From Bryobacterales bacterium (GTDB lineage Bacteria > Acidobacteriota > Terriglobia > Bryobacterales > Bryobacteraceae): 50,264 nucleotides of DNA. Below the pieces are notes generated by a model. The model ran no database searches, was not told the DNA's origin, and saw only the letters and a list, made by a program, of their open reading frames with translations. The stretch is taken from positions 1 to 50,264 of the forward strand of contig JADLBD010000018.1 in assembly GCA_020847975.1 (NCBI GenBank), in the 5' to 3' direction. The position numbers were made by a program, and so were the translations under genes. Positions 30,811-39,353 of the stretch are shown piece by piece (positions within the stretch are counted from its first letter, which is position 1; every line of letters begins with the position of its first letter).

Positions 30811-31534
30811 GTTCCGCTGCCCTGGCTGCTCCCACGTACAGCCGCCCTTCGGCGTCCTCGGCGAAGTCGGCGGCTCGCTCTTCGGGAACTGGTCTGGGGC
30901 CATCATAGTCCGTAAGGATGAGTTGCCCGCGATCGGCGAGCGCGATGAGCGCTCTGTCGAACTGTGCTTTGACTGGGGGCGCTGTACGCAGCTTGTAGAC
31001 GGCGACGTAATTGCCGGCGCCCGGTTCGAGCTGGCGGACCGCGGCGGCGATGGCCTGCTCGAGGTTTTCCTCGGAACCGGAGACTTTGCGCGCCCACTCA
31101 CGGGAGAAGTATTGCGCCTGCCTGCCGAAGACTTCGCAGTGCAGAATGCCCTGGCTGTGGAGCGATTGCAGCAAGCGGGCCGCTTCGGATTTCACCAAAG
31201 CCGCTGCCACCCCAGGCAGACGCGGCTTCGCTTTAGCCACGGCCTGCGGCAGGGTGCAGGGCTTCTCGAGAAGAGCCGCTTCGACGGCATCCCGCAGGCA
31301 TTGCGGAAGAGCACGATTCCAGAAGCGGGCGCGGCCGCGGGAGTCCGGAGGCCATTCATGGACCTCTCCGGCGCGCGCCTTTTCAAGGAGCAGCCCTTCC
31401 ACTTCCGGCGCCTGACTCAGGGGGAATCGCCGGGGCTTGTCCAGCCGCTTGCGTATCTCACGCGCCCCGATGGGTTTCTCCGCCTGAGTGATGAGAGCGA
31501 GGCAGAGTGCGATGGTTTCCGGGTTCACCACCAC
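30797..31534 (-). CDS. Winged-helix-like protein, first gene of the nuclease-FtsK operon
   Basis: A 245-residue protein of unknown family. The start looks like a winged helix (ETIALCLALITQAEKPIGAREIRKRL, then PEVEGLLLEKARAGEVHEWP, about residues 6-63). A second helix-turn-helix-like part follows (LLEKPCTLPQAVAKAKPRLPGVAAALVKSEAARLLQSLHSQGILH, about 88-132). The C-terminal third has a basic helix and VKAQFDRALIALADRGQLILTDYDGP, again winged-helix-like. So it may hold three DNA-binding units. It begins with GTG (several in-frame GTGs in a row) and lacks a Shine-Dalgarno sequence. A CATAAT box lies a few bases upstream, so the mRNA could be leaderless. It overlaps the ATPase gene by 14 bases. 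Confidence 0.65.
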   Translation of the reverse strand: MVVNPETIALCLALITQAEKPIGAREIRKRLDKPRRFPLSQAPEVEGLLLEKARAGEVHEWPPDSRGRARFWNRALPQCLRDAVEAALLEKPCTLPQAVAKAKPRLPGVAAALVKSEAARLLQSLHSQGILHCEVFGRQAQYFSREWARKVSGSEENLEQAIAAAVRQLEPGAGNYVAVYKLRTAPPVKAQFDRALIALADRGQLILTDYDGPRPVPEERAADFAEDAEGRLYVGAARAAEHGIG

Positions 31535-31538
31535 TCTA

Positions 31539-31544
31539 TTATGC
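31539..31544 (-). promoter_or_regulatory. Candidate -10 box of the nuclease-FtsK operon
   Basis: On the minus strand CATAAT ends only a few bases before the cluster of GTG codons that start the winged-helix gene. ATTAT/ATAAT half-sites flank it. No convincing -35 is visible. The 42-base gap after the 2-oxoglutarate dehydrogenase stop is also short enough for read-through. Confidence 0.3.
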
Positions 31545-31576
31545 GCAATGTGATAATGCCTATCTTCGGGCGCGCA

Positions 31577-34500
31577 TCAAACCTTGACTTTCCTGCCAAC
31601 TACGCGGGGTTTCTTCGCCGCGAGGGCAGGAGCCGACAATGCCATTTCGATCACCTCGGCGTGTTCCTGCGCGTGGCGCTTGCTCGATCCGGTGGCGGGG
31701 CTGGCGCTCTCCCGGCGTCCGACGTAGCGGACGCGGCGCCGCGAGTCTTCGAGCAGCAGGTCGAGATGTTCCCGTACGAAATGCCACGATCCCATGTTCC
31801 GCGGCTCTTCCTGAGCCCAGACTACCTCGGCTGTGGAAGGATACCAGGCGAGGACATCTATGGCGTGATCCTTCGGGAAGGGGTAGATCTGTTCGACGCG
31901 GTTGATGGCTACATGATTCGCGCCCCGCTCTTCCCGTGCGGCGACAAGATCCCAGTAGAGTTTGCCGGAACAGAAGATGACACGGGAAATCCGCTCGGGA
32001 GGAACGGTATCGGCAATCAACTCGCGGAAGGCGCCGGAGGTCAGGTCCCGCATGTGCGAGACGGCAAGGTGATGCCGCAAAAGGCTCTTGGGCGTGAAAA
32101 CAATCAGCGGCTTGCGCATGCCCAGCCGGTCCTCTCCACCGCGCATCTGGCGGCGCAGCAAGTGGAAATACTGGGCAGGAGTGGTGCAGTTCGCTACCTG
32201 CATGTTGTTTTCCGCGCACAAGGTGAGGAAACGCTCGATGCGGGCGCTCGAATGCTCGGGTCCCTGCCCCTCGTAGCCGTGCGGCAGCAGCAGGACGAGT
32301 CCACTGGGCTGGCCCCATTTGGATTCGGCCGCCACGATGAACTGGTCAATCATGACTTGCGCGCCGTTGGCGAAATCGCCGAACTGCGCTTCCCACATGA
32401 CCAGACTCAGGGGGTCGCCGAGGCTGTAGCCGAATTCGAAGCCCATGACCGCGAACTCGCTCAAGGAACTGTCGATGACGTCAAACCGCGCCTGGTTCTC
32501 ATCCAGGTTGCTCATAGGGATGTAAAGTTCCCCGGTCTCGGCGTCATAGAGTTCCAGGTGCCGCTGGGAAAAGGTGCCGCGGGCGCTATCCTGGCCGCTG
32601 AGCCGGACGGGGGTTCCCTCGATCAGCAGGCTGGCGAAGGCGATCGCTTCCGCGGTGGCCCAGTCGATGGGTCCGCCGGCGAGCACCTCCTTTCTCTTCT
32701 CGAGGAAGCCGCGGAGTTTGGGATGCAGATGGAAGGAGTCAGGCAGGTTGGTAATGCCGCGAAGGATCTTTTCCACGGTTGCCTGATCCACAGCCGTGGT
32801 GGCTTCGGCGGGCAGCGGCCATTCGGGCTCGACGGGACTCAGTTCCTGAACCTCGAAGGTCTCCTCTTTCCTCTGGCCGGCTTCAAACGCCTGGGTCAGC
32901 TTGAGGGTGTACTGCTTCCGGATCTCTTCGAGTTCCACGCTGGTGATCAAGCCTTCGCGAGTCAACTTCTCGGCGTAGATTGTGGCCACCGAAGGATGTT
33001 GCCGGATCTTGCGGTACATGAGGGGCTGCGTGTAGCTGGGGTCGTCGCCCTCGTTGTGCCCGTGGCGGCGATAGCAGAACATGTCGATGACGACATCCTT
33101 GTTGAACGCCTGGCGATACTCGAGGGCGAGTTCCGCGGCGCGGATGCAGGCGTCGGGGTCGTCGCCGTTGACGTGGAAGATGGGAGCCTGGACGGTGCGG
33201 GCCACGTCGGTGCAGTACTGGGTGGAGCGGGATTCGTACGGGTTGGTGGTGAAGCCGATTTGGTTATTGATGATGAGGTGGATGGTGCCGCCCGTGGTGT
33301 AGCCATCGAGTTGTGAAAGGTTGAGAGTTTCGGCCACCACACCCTGTCCGGCGAACGCCGCATCGCCGTGAACGAGGATCGGGATGACACGTTCGCGCTT
33401 CGTGTCGCCGAGGCGATCCTGTTTCGGCCGCACAATGCCTTCGACGACGGGATCCACCGCCTCGAGATGGCTCGGATTCGGCGATACGGATACCTTGATC
33501 TCGGCGCCCTTGGGCGAGGTGTGAACTCCGCTTGCGCCGAGGTGGTATTTGACGTCTCCGGAGCCCTGCATGGCGTTCGGATCCAGTTCGCCTTCAAAGG
33601 CGGAGAAGATCTGCGACATCGGCTTGCCGACGAGATTGGCGAGCACGGTGAGGCGGCCGCGATGCGCCATGCCGATGACGACTTCGTTGACCCCCTTGTC
33701 CGCTCCCTGGGAGAGGACGGAATCCAGAATCGCGATGGCGGATTCGGAGCCTTCCAGGGCGAACCGTTTTTGTCCGATGAAGCGCGAATGCAGGAAGTGT
33801 TCGAAATGTTCGGCTTCCACCAACATCTGGAGGGTGCGGCGGCGCGCTGACTTGTCGAGCGGCCAACTGTTGGCCTGCGGTTCCATGTTCTGCTGCAGCC
33901 AGCGCTTCTGCTCCGGATGCTGAATGTTCATGTACTCGCAGCCGATTTTGCCGCAGTAGGTGCCGCGGAGCGTTTCCAGGATCTCGCGGAGAGTGGCTAC
34001 CTGCAATCCGTCCTCACCGTAGGCGCGGCCGAGAGTCCCCGTGAGGAACTCGCGATCGAGGTCCCAGATGGTGAGCCCGTAGGTGGCAGGGTCGAGTTCC
34101 GGATGATACTGCGGCTCGGAGCCAAGGGGATCGAGATCGGCGATGAGGTGGCCGCGCACCCGGTAGGCGTTGATGAGCTGCAGAACGGCGGCGTGTTTGG
34201 CTACTTCCTGGGAGTGGGGTACTTGTCCCCCGTATCCGGGCATCGCCTCCACCTTGTCCTCTTCCCAGCGCACGGGGTGGTAGGGAAGCTTGAGATCCGC
34301 AAAAATGGATTTGTAAAAATCGTGCTCGCCCTGGAGGAGTTCGTGCATGAAGGCGAGGAAGGCTCCTGATTCGGCCCCCTGAATCACCCGGTGATCGTAG
34401 GTGCAACTGACGGCCATCACTTTGCTGATACCGAGCATGGAACGCATGCTGGGCGAGACGCCCTGGTACTCGGCCGGGTAGTCTATGACTCCGGTGGCGA

Positions 34501-35251
34501 TGATGGCGCCCTGTCCCAGCATCAGCCGGGGCATGGAACCGAAAGTGCCCACCGTGCCGGGGTTGGTGAGCGAAATGGTGGTTCCCTGAAAATCGGCCAA
34601 AGCCAGCTTCCCGGTGCGGGCGCGGGAGACCAGGGCGTCGAACTCCTGCATGTACTGTTGGAAGTCGATGTGCCCGGCGTTCTTGATGGAGGGAACGACG
34701 AGAGAGCGGTTGCCGTCCTTGCCTGCTATATCGACAGCAATGCCGAGGTTGATCTCCGAGCGGGTGACGCGATGCGGCTCGCCATTGATTTCCGTGTAGG
34801 CGCTGTTGATGTTGGGGTATTTGCCGAGGGCCTTGACAATCGCCCAGGCTACCAGGTGCGTGAACGAGATCTTGCTCTTGCCGGTGAGGGTTCGGTGTTG
34901 GTTGAGGATGCGCCGGTTTTCCTCCATCACCTTCACGGGAATAATCCGCTGAGAACTCGCCACCGGGATGGATAGCGACTGATTCATGTTCTCGGCGATT
35001 TTCGCGGCCGCTCCGCGCAGAATGACGGTCTCGCCCACCGTAGGGATAGAAGGAAGCGCGGGAGCAGGTTTTGCCGGCGGCGGAACCGCGGCCGGCGCAG
35101 GACCGCCGTTGGGAGTGACGCCGTTCTGGCGCCGGTCCTGGAAGACGTCGTTCCAGCTTGCGTCCACCGTGTGGCGGTCATGCAGGTATTGCTGGTAGAG
35201 TTCGTCCTCCAGCCAGCTATTGACAGTCGGGGAATCGGGTTCTTGTGACAT
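31577..35251 (-). CDS. kgd: E2-E1 fused 2-oxoglutarate dehydrogenase/decarboxylase (Kgd/SucA type)
   Basis: Central TCA-cycle enzyme that decarboxylates 2-oxoglutarate; 1224 residues. The first part is a short E1-type N-terminus (YLHDRHTVDASWNDVFQD), then a Pro/Ala linker. An acyltransferase (E2) catalytic core runs about 75-315 (SSQRIIPVKVMEENRRILNQH, and active-site CTYDHRVIQGAESG with H287). The remainder is a full E1 thiamine-diphosphate enzyme (GMAHRGRLTVLANLVGKP, FAGQGVVAETLN, MFCYRRHGHNEGDDPSYTQPLMY, and the C-terminal FAVMGFEFGYSL and LLPHGYEGQGPEHSSARIERFL). There is no lipoyl domain. This matches mycobacterial Kgd, where a separate E2 supplies lipoyl groups. The start at 35251 lacks a strong ribosome site; in-frame ATGs further upstream read as non-family sequence. 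Confidence 0.94.
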   Translation of the reverse strand: MSQEPDSPTVNSWLEDELYQQYLHDRHTVDASWNDVFQDRRQNGVTPNGGPAPAAVPPPAKPAPALPSIPTVGETVILRGAAAKIAENMNQSLSIPVASSQRIIPVKVMEENRRILNQHRTLTGKSKISFTHLVAWAIVKALGKYPNINSAYTEINGEPHRVTRSEINLGIAVDIAGKDGNRSLVVPSIKNAGHIDFQQYMQEFDALVSRARTGKLALADFQGTTISLTNPGTVGTFGSMPRLMLGQGAIIATGVIDYPAEYQGVSPSMRSMLGISKVMAVSCTYDHRVIQGAESGAFLAFMHELLQGEHDFYKSIFADLKLPYHPVRWEEDKVEAMPGYGGQVPHSQEVAKHAAVLQLINAYRVRGHLIADLDPLGSEPQYHPELDPATYGLTIWDLDREFLTGTLGRAYGEDGLQVATLREILETLRGTYCGKIGCEYMNIQHPEQKRWLQQNMEPQANSWPLDKSARRRTLQMLVEAEHFEHFLHSRFIGQKRFALEGSESAIAILDSVLSQGADKGVNEVVIGMAHRGRLTVLANLVGKPMSQIFSAFEGELDPNAMQGSGDVKYHLGASGVHTSPKGAEIKVSVSPNPSHLEAVDPVVEGIVRPKQDRLGDTKRERVIPILVHGDAAFAGQGVVAETLNLSQLDGYTTGGTIHLIINNQIGFTTNPYESRSTQYCTDVARTVQAPIFHVNGDDPDACIRAAELALEYRQAFNKDVVIDMFCYRRHGHNEGDDPSYTQPLMYRKIRQHPSVATIYAEKLTREGLITSVELEEIRKQYTLKLTQAFEAGQRKEETFEVQELSPVEPEWPLPAEATTAVDQATVEKILRGITNLPDSFHLHPKLRGFLEKRKEVLAGGPIDWATAEAIAFASLLIEGTPVRLSGQDSARGTFSQRHLELYDAETGELYIPMSNLDENQARFDVIDSSLSEFAVMGFEFGYSLGDPLSLVMWEAQFGDFANGAQVMIDQFIVAAESKWGQPSGLVLLLPHGYEGQGPEHSSARIERFLTLCAENNMQVANCTTPAQYFHLLRRQMRGGEDRLGMRKPLIVFTPKSLLRHHLAVSHMRDLTSGAFRELIADTVPPERISRVIFCSGKLYWDLVAAREERGANHVAINRVEQIYPFPKDHAIDVLAWYPSTAEVVWAQEEPRNMGSWHFVREHLDLLLEDSRRRVRYVGRRESASPATGSSKRHAQEHAEVIEMALSAPALAAKKPRVVGRKVKV

Positions 35252-35833
35252 CGAAAATGGCTTTGGGCAGGCCCCTCGCGGAGTTACGCGGCCCTCGCCG
35301 CCTCCATGTTTCATCATACTAAGAGAAGCGCCGGGAAGGCAGGAATCCCTGCCACCCATCGGTTGTCCCGCGGCCGGGCCGGGTTGAGTGACCGGGCTTG
35401 AGAGGAGTTACGGCTGGATACACGAACAGCGATGGAAGATCACTCTCTTCCCCGGCGGGACCGAAATTCAGCCAGCATTAACCGCTAAACAAAAATAGGG
35501 ATCTCCCAGTTGACTTCCTTCGTGAAGAATTCGAGTCGCTACCTACTACTATCGCAGATTTTGCGGTGGAAGGTGTGACTCGAAGGGGACGGGCCACAGG
35601 ATACAGCGGGAAGGGCCGGGAGCGGCGAGGAGGCGGGTTGCTGGTCGAGTTTGGTGGAGGGTGGTCAATAGCCCGGGCGGGGGCCGCGTAGCTCCGGATT
35701 TGCGTAATTGTAATTCCCAAACATCATAGATAAAACATAACTTACGTCCCATCTATCATCTGCAAATACGTCATTGACTTCAATTATTTTTGGACTGAAA
35801 ATAATTAAAGATCCGCTAAAGGAGTCTTTGCGT
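35252..35833. other. Divergent intergenic region before the TonB receptor
   Basis: About 580 bases between two divergent genes. I find no coding frame of note. The right-hand 130 bases (35700-35833) turn AT-rich. They include TTGACT at 35774 followed by A/T-rich sequence with a poor -10 (AAAATA, 18 bases on), a possible promoter for the receptor gene, and AAAGGAG (35819-35825) as its ribosome site. The left part holds no repeat or hairpin that I could support. Confidence 0.45.
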
Positions 35834-38800
35834 ATGCACAAAACAAAGCTACCCCTACTACTGGGGGTACTCTTTTCATTCGCCTGGACCGCCGGCGCTC
35901 AGGAAGTGAGCGCGGGCTTGACAGGGAAAATAACAGACCCGAGTGGCGCCTCGATAGTCGGCGCGAAAGTGACAGCCAAGGATATGCAGCGCGGCACCGA
36001 GTGGCCCACTACGTCCCTGGATGACGGGTTTTACGCATTTCCACGCATCCCGGTCGGCACCTATGAACTGCGCGTCGAGGCCGCCGGATTCAAGACGTTC
36101 GTTCAGAGCGGCATTGTGCTGGAAGTGAACCAGCGCGCCCGTCTGGATGTACCCATGCAACTGGGCGGCATTACGGAAACGGTGACCGTGTCCGGCGACG
36201 CACCTCTTTTGCAGACGGATTCCACGCAGGTCGGATCCGTCATTTCTTCGAAAACCATCGTCAACACTCCGCTGATCAGCCGCAATCCAATTGCGCTGAC
36301 GCTGCTTGCCCCCGGCGTGACGACACCGAACCCCTCCGGCTTCAACAGCGGTGTACGGACCGCGGGCGGCGGCCGCCCCTACGTGAATGGAAACCGCGAG
36401 GAGGCGAACAATTTCCTCCTGGACGGCGTGGACAATAACCAGACAACCGACAACCTGAGTTCGTACCAGCCGAATCTCGATGCCATTGCCGAGTTCAAGA
36501 TGATCACCAACAACGCCTCGGCGGAGTTCGGCAACTTCCAGGGCGGCATCATCAACGTGGTGATCAAGTCGGGAACCAACCAGTACCATGGCAATGCCTT
36601 TGAATACTTCCGCAACGACAAGTTGAACGCGAACAACTGGGGCCGCAACTGGCAGGGACTTCCTCTGACCGCGCAGCGGTGGAACCAGTTTGGCGGCACC
36701 TTCGGCGGGCCGGTGCGCAAAGACAAGCTGTTCTTCTTCGCCGATTACCAGGGGTTGCGCCGTGCCACGCCTCCCAGCGTCTCCGGTACCACACTCATGC
36801 CCACGCCGTGGCGTAGCGGCGATTTCTCGAACCTCCTCAATGCGACGTACGCCGGCGGCGCCGCCATCCAACTCTACAACCCATACGCGGTGGGTGCGGA
36901 TGGGATGCGCGCCCCATACCCGAACAATCAGATCCCGGTGAGCCAGTTCAATCCGGTGATCCAGAAATTGTTCGCGGACCAGAGCCTCTATCCGCTTCCG
37001 ACGATTGCCAACACCACGCGGATCTCGGATGTGAACTATCTTTACTCGAGCTCCAGTTACGTGAAGAGCGACCAGGGCGACTTCAAGCTCGACTGGAAAA
37101 TCACCGACAAGGACGATTTCAGCGGACGGTATTCGAATGGGCGCCAGGACCAACCCGGAGTCAATACGGCTCCCTACCTTTACAACAGCTTCAACATCGC
37201 CCCCTTCCAGAATGGCGTGATCAACTGGACCCGCACCATCAGCGCGAGTCTGGTGAACGAAGCACGGTTCGGTGTCAACAACATCCTGCTGAATAACGGC
37301 GGCCAGGACAAGGGACTCGGAGACATCGCGGCCAAACTGGGAATTCAGAGCGCCGGGAGCGGCCTGCTGTCTCTCCAGGGTTTCGCCTATATATCCAGTC
37401 TCGGCAACGCCAACATCGGCACACAGCAACTCTTTGCGGCAACCACCTACCACTATGCCGATAACCTGACCATCATACGTGGGCGGCACATGATGAAGAC
37501 CGGCGGCCAAGTTCTGCGGCAGGATCAGAACGCATTCTACGCGGGCAACAACGGGCGCACCGGTTACATCAGCTTCAGCGGCCGCTTTACGGCGGCCAAC
37601 GCCGTCAGCCCGGGCGGGAAGCAAGTGGGCGAGGCGGATTTCGTCCTTGGGTTGCCGACGGATCTTGGCCGCGGCCTGAGCACCGGCACGTGGGGCCATC
37701 GCAAGACGATCTATGGCTTCTACTTCCAGGATGACTGGCGCGCCACGGACAACCTCACGCTCAACCTCGGGCTGCGTTGGGAATACCACACGCCTCTGGT
37801 GGAGGTGAAAGACCGGCAATCCAACTTCGATCCGTTCACGGGCCAACTCGAACTCGCAGGACAAAACGGCAACAGCCGCGCTTTGTACAACGGGTTCAAG
37901 AAGGACTTCCAACCTCGCGTCGGCTTCGCCTACACGCCCAATGTCCTTAGCAAGAAGTTGGTGGTTCGCGGCGCCTACACCATCTCCTCGTTCATGGAAG
38001 GAACCGGCACCAATCTCCGGCTGCCTCTGAACCCGCCCTTCAACTCCGAGTTCCAGGCGTTGTATAACACGCCCAGCGACATCCTTCCGAAGACGACGCT
38101 CGATCAGGGGCTTTCGGGTCTCAACCCGAAGGATCCTTATGTCGGCGCGACCATCCGTCTGTGGGATCCGAATGTACGCCCGGCCAATACGCAGCAGTGG
38201 AACTTCACGCTCGAATACCAACTGCCTTCGAGCACGGTGTGGACCGTGGGATATGTCGGCCAGCACGGCACGCATCTCATCGTTCCCATGCCGTATTTCC
38301 AGAAGCAACTGCTGAACGGACAAATCCTGCCGAGTCCCTACCTCTCCGGCAATCCGGCTTTGGTGAGCAAGATCGCCCAGATTTCGGGCACCGAGTCGGC
38401 GGGGAACCAGCAATACCACGGGTTGCAGACGACGCTGCGCAAGCGCTTCAGCGCCGGTCTCGAGTACAGCGTTGCGTATACCTTCTCCAAGGGGATGAGC
38501 GATGCGATCGGCTACTACGGAGAAGGCGGCCAGGCAGGCGGCCAGTCCGCATACATGCAGAACCTCTATGACCGCCGCGCGGAATGGGGACCCACCTATT
38601 TCGATATCAAGCATAATTTCGTCACATCGTTTGTTTACAACCTTCCGGTGGGACGCAAGATGAAGTTCGGGGCCAACATGAACCGTGCACTCGACGGCAT
38701 TATCGGCGGGTGGCAACTGGGCGGCATCTATACGGCGCACTCGGGTTTCCCGCTCACCATCAAGATGAGCGGCGACCCCTCCGGCACGTTGGCGCGCAGC

Positions 38801-39148
38801 TTCCGCGCAAACGTGATCGGGACACCGAACGATCCGCACCTGATCGGACCGAACGTCAAGTACCTTGATCCGACCGCCTACGCCGTTCCGGCGGCGCGCA
38901 CCTTCGGCAACGCCGGCGTCGGTATTGTGCGCGGGCCGGGCATGAGCCGCCTGGATCTCTCCATCGGGAAACGCTTCCCCATCGGCGAGACCAAGTGGTT
39001 CGAACTGCGCGGCGAGGCGTTCAACCTGACGAACACGCCCATCTTCTCGAGCCCCGCCTCGCAGGTTATCACCTCTTCGGTCTTCGGAGAAATCCGCAGT
39101 TCGCAGGGTGAGCGCAACATGCAGGTGGTGGCGAAGTTCAACTTCTAA
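35834..39148 (+). CDS. TonB-dependent outer-membrane receptor, Oar-like
   Basis: A 1104-residue outer-membrane protein. It has a signal peptide (LPLLLGVLFSFAWTAGAQ), then a carboxypeptidase-regulatory/CnaB-like domain (LTGKITDPSGASIVGAKVTA to LRVEAAGFKTF, about 25-105). The plug follows (TVSGDAPLLQTDSTQVGSVI, GGGRPYVNGNREEANNFLLDGVDNN) and then a long barrel ending NMQVVAKFNF with the terminal aromatic residue. No TonB box is obvious between signal and regulatory domain. Such receptors are very numerous in Acidobacteriota and are thought to take up large or complex nutrients; no SusD-like partner lies next to it. AAAGGAG before the ATG fixes the start; a TTG at 35774 is rejected. The gene stands alone and ends before a strong terminator. 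Confidence 0.94.
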   Translation: MHKTKLPLLLGVLFSFAWTAGAQEVSAGLTGKITDPSGASIVGAKVTAKDMQRGTEWPTTSLDDGFYAFPRIPVGTYELRVEAAGFKTFVQSGIVLEVNQRARLDVPMQLGGITETVTVSGDAPLLQTDSTQVGSVISSKTIVNTPLISRNPIALTLLAPGVTTPNPSGFNSGVRTAGGGRPYVNGNREEANNFLLDGVDNNQTTDNLSSYQPNLDAIAEFKMITNNASAEFGNFQGGIINVVIKSGTNQYHGNAFEYFRNDKLNANNWGRNWQGLPLTAQRWNQFGGTFGGPVRKDKLFFFADYQGLRRATPPSVSGTTLMPTPWRSGDFSNLLNATYAGGAAIQLYNPYAVGADGMRAPYPNNQIPVSQFNPVIQKLFADQSLYPLPTIANTTRISDVNYLYSSSSYVKSDQGDFKLDWKITDKDDFSGRYSNGRQDQPGVNTAPYLYNSFNIAPFQNGVINWTRTISASLVNEARFGVNNILLNNGGQDKGLGDIAAKLGIQSAGSGLLSLQGFAYISSLGNANIGTQQLFAATTYHYADNLTIIRGRHMMKTGGQVLRQDQNAFYAGNNGRTGYISFSGRFTAANAVSPGGKQVGEADFVLGLPTDLGRGLSTGTWGHRKTIYGFYFQDDWRATDNLTLNLGLRWEYHTPLVEVKDRQSNFDPFTGQLELAGQNGNSRALYNGFKKDFQPRVGFAYTPNVLSKKLVVRGAYTISSFMEGTGTNLRLPLNPPFNSEFQALYNTPSDILPKTTLDQGLSGLNPKDPYVGATIRLWDPNVRPANTQQWNFTLEYQLPSSTVWTVGYVGQHGTHLIVPMPYFQKQLLNGQILPSPYLSGNPALVSKIAQISGTESAGNQQYHGLQTTLRKRFSAGLEYSVAYTFSKGMSDAIGYYGEGGQAGGQSAYMQNLYDRRAEWGPTYFDIKHNFVTSFVYNLPVGRKMKFGANMNRALDGIIGGWQLGGIYTAHSGFPLTIKMSGDPSGTLARSFRANVIGTPNDPHLIGPNVKYLDPTAYAVPAARTFGNAGVGIVRGPGMSRLDLSIGKRFPIGETKWFELRGEAFNLTNTPIFSSPASQVITSSVFGEIRSSQGERNMQVVAKFNF

Positions 39149-39183
39149 GCCTTGTTCATCAGGGAGTGTAAGAGCGCAAAGAA

Positions 39184-39213
39184 AGGGGGCTGAAGAAGCC
39201 CCCTCTTTTTTTT
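39184..39213 (+). terminator. Rho-independent terminator after TonB receptor
   Basis: Stem AGGGGGCT (39184-39191), loop GAAGA, stem AGCCCCCT (39197-39204), then a run of eight T after one C. This is a strong intrinsic terminator 35 bases beyond the receptor stop codon. Confidence 0.95.
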
Positions 39214-39353
39214 CGCGTCTGCTTCCTCCGCCGGGCAGGCCCACTTTTACCACGTCACTTGTAGAGTGTTCATCAGCGGCAAGCAATGTGCCGCCAGCGC
39301 ACATGTTCACGCTCGTTTGACCGTAGGACGGGAGCGGAGATAGAATCCCACGC

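Noticed and set aside
30811..31101. N-terminal extension of the AAA+ ATPase
   Set aside because: Ser/Pro/Arg-rich shadow of the winged-helix gene; the family-like sequence begins at the ATG at 30810.
30626..33316. Open frame of 896 codons on the plus strand across the nuclease operon start and the dehydrogenase gene
   Set aside because: Antisense to three convincing genes, low-complexity composition and no domain pattern.
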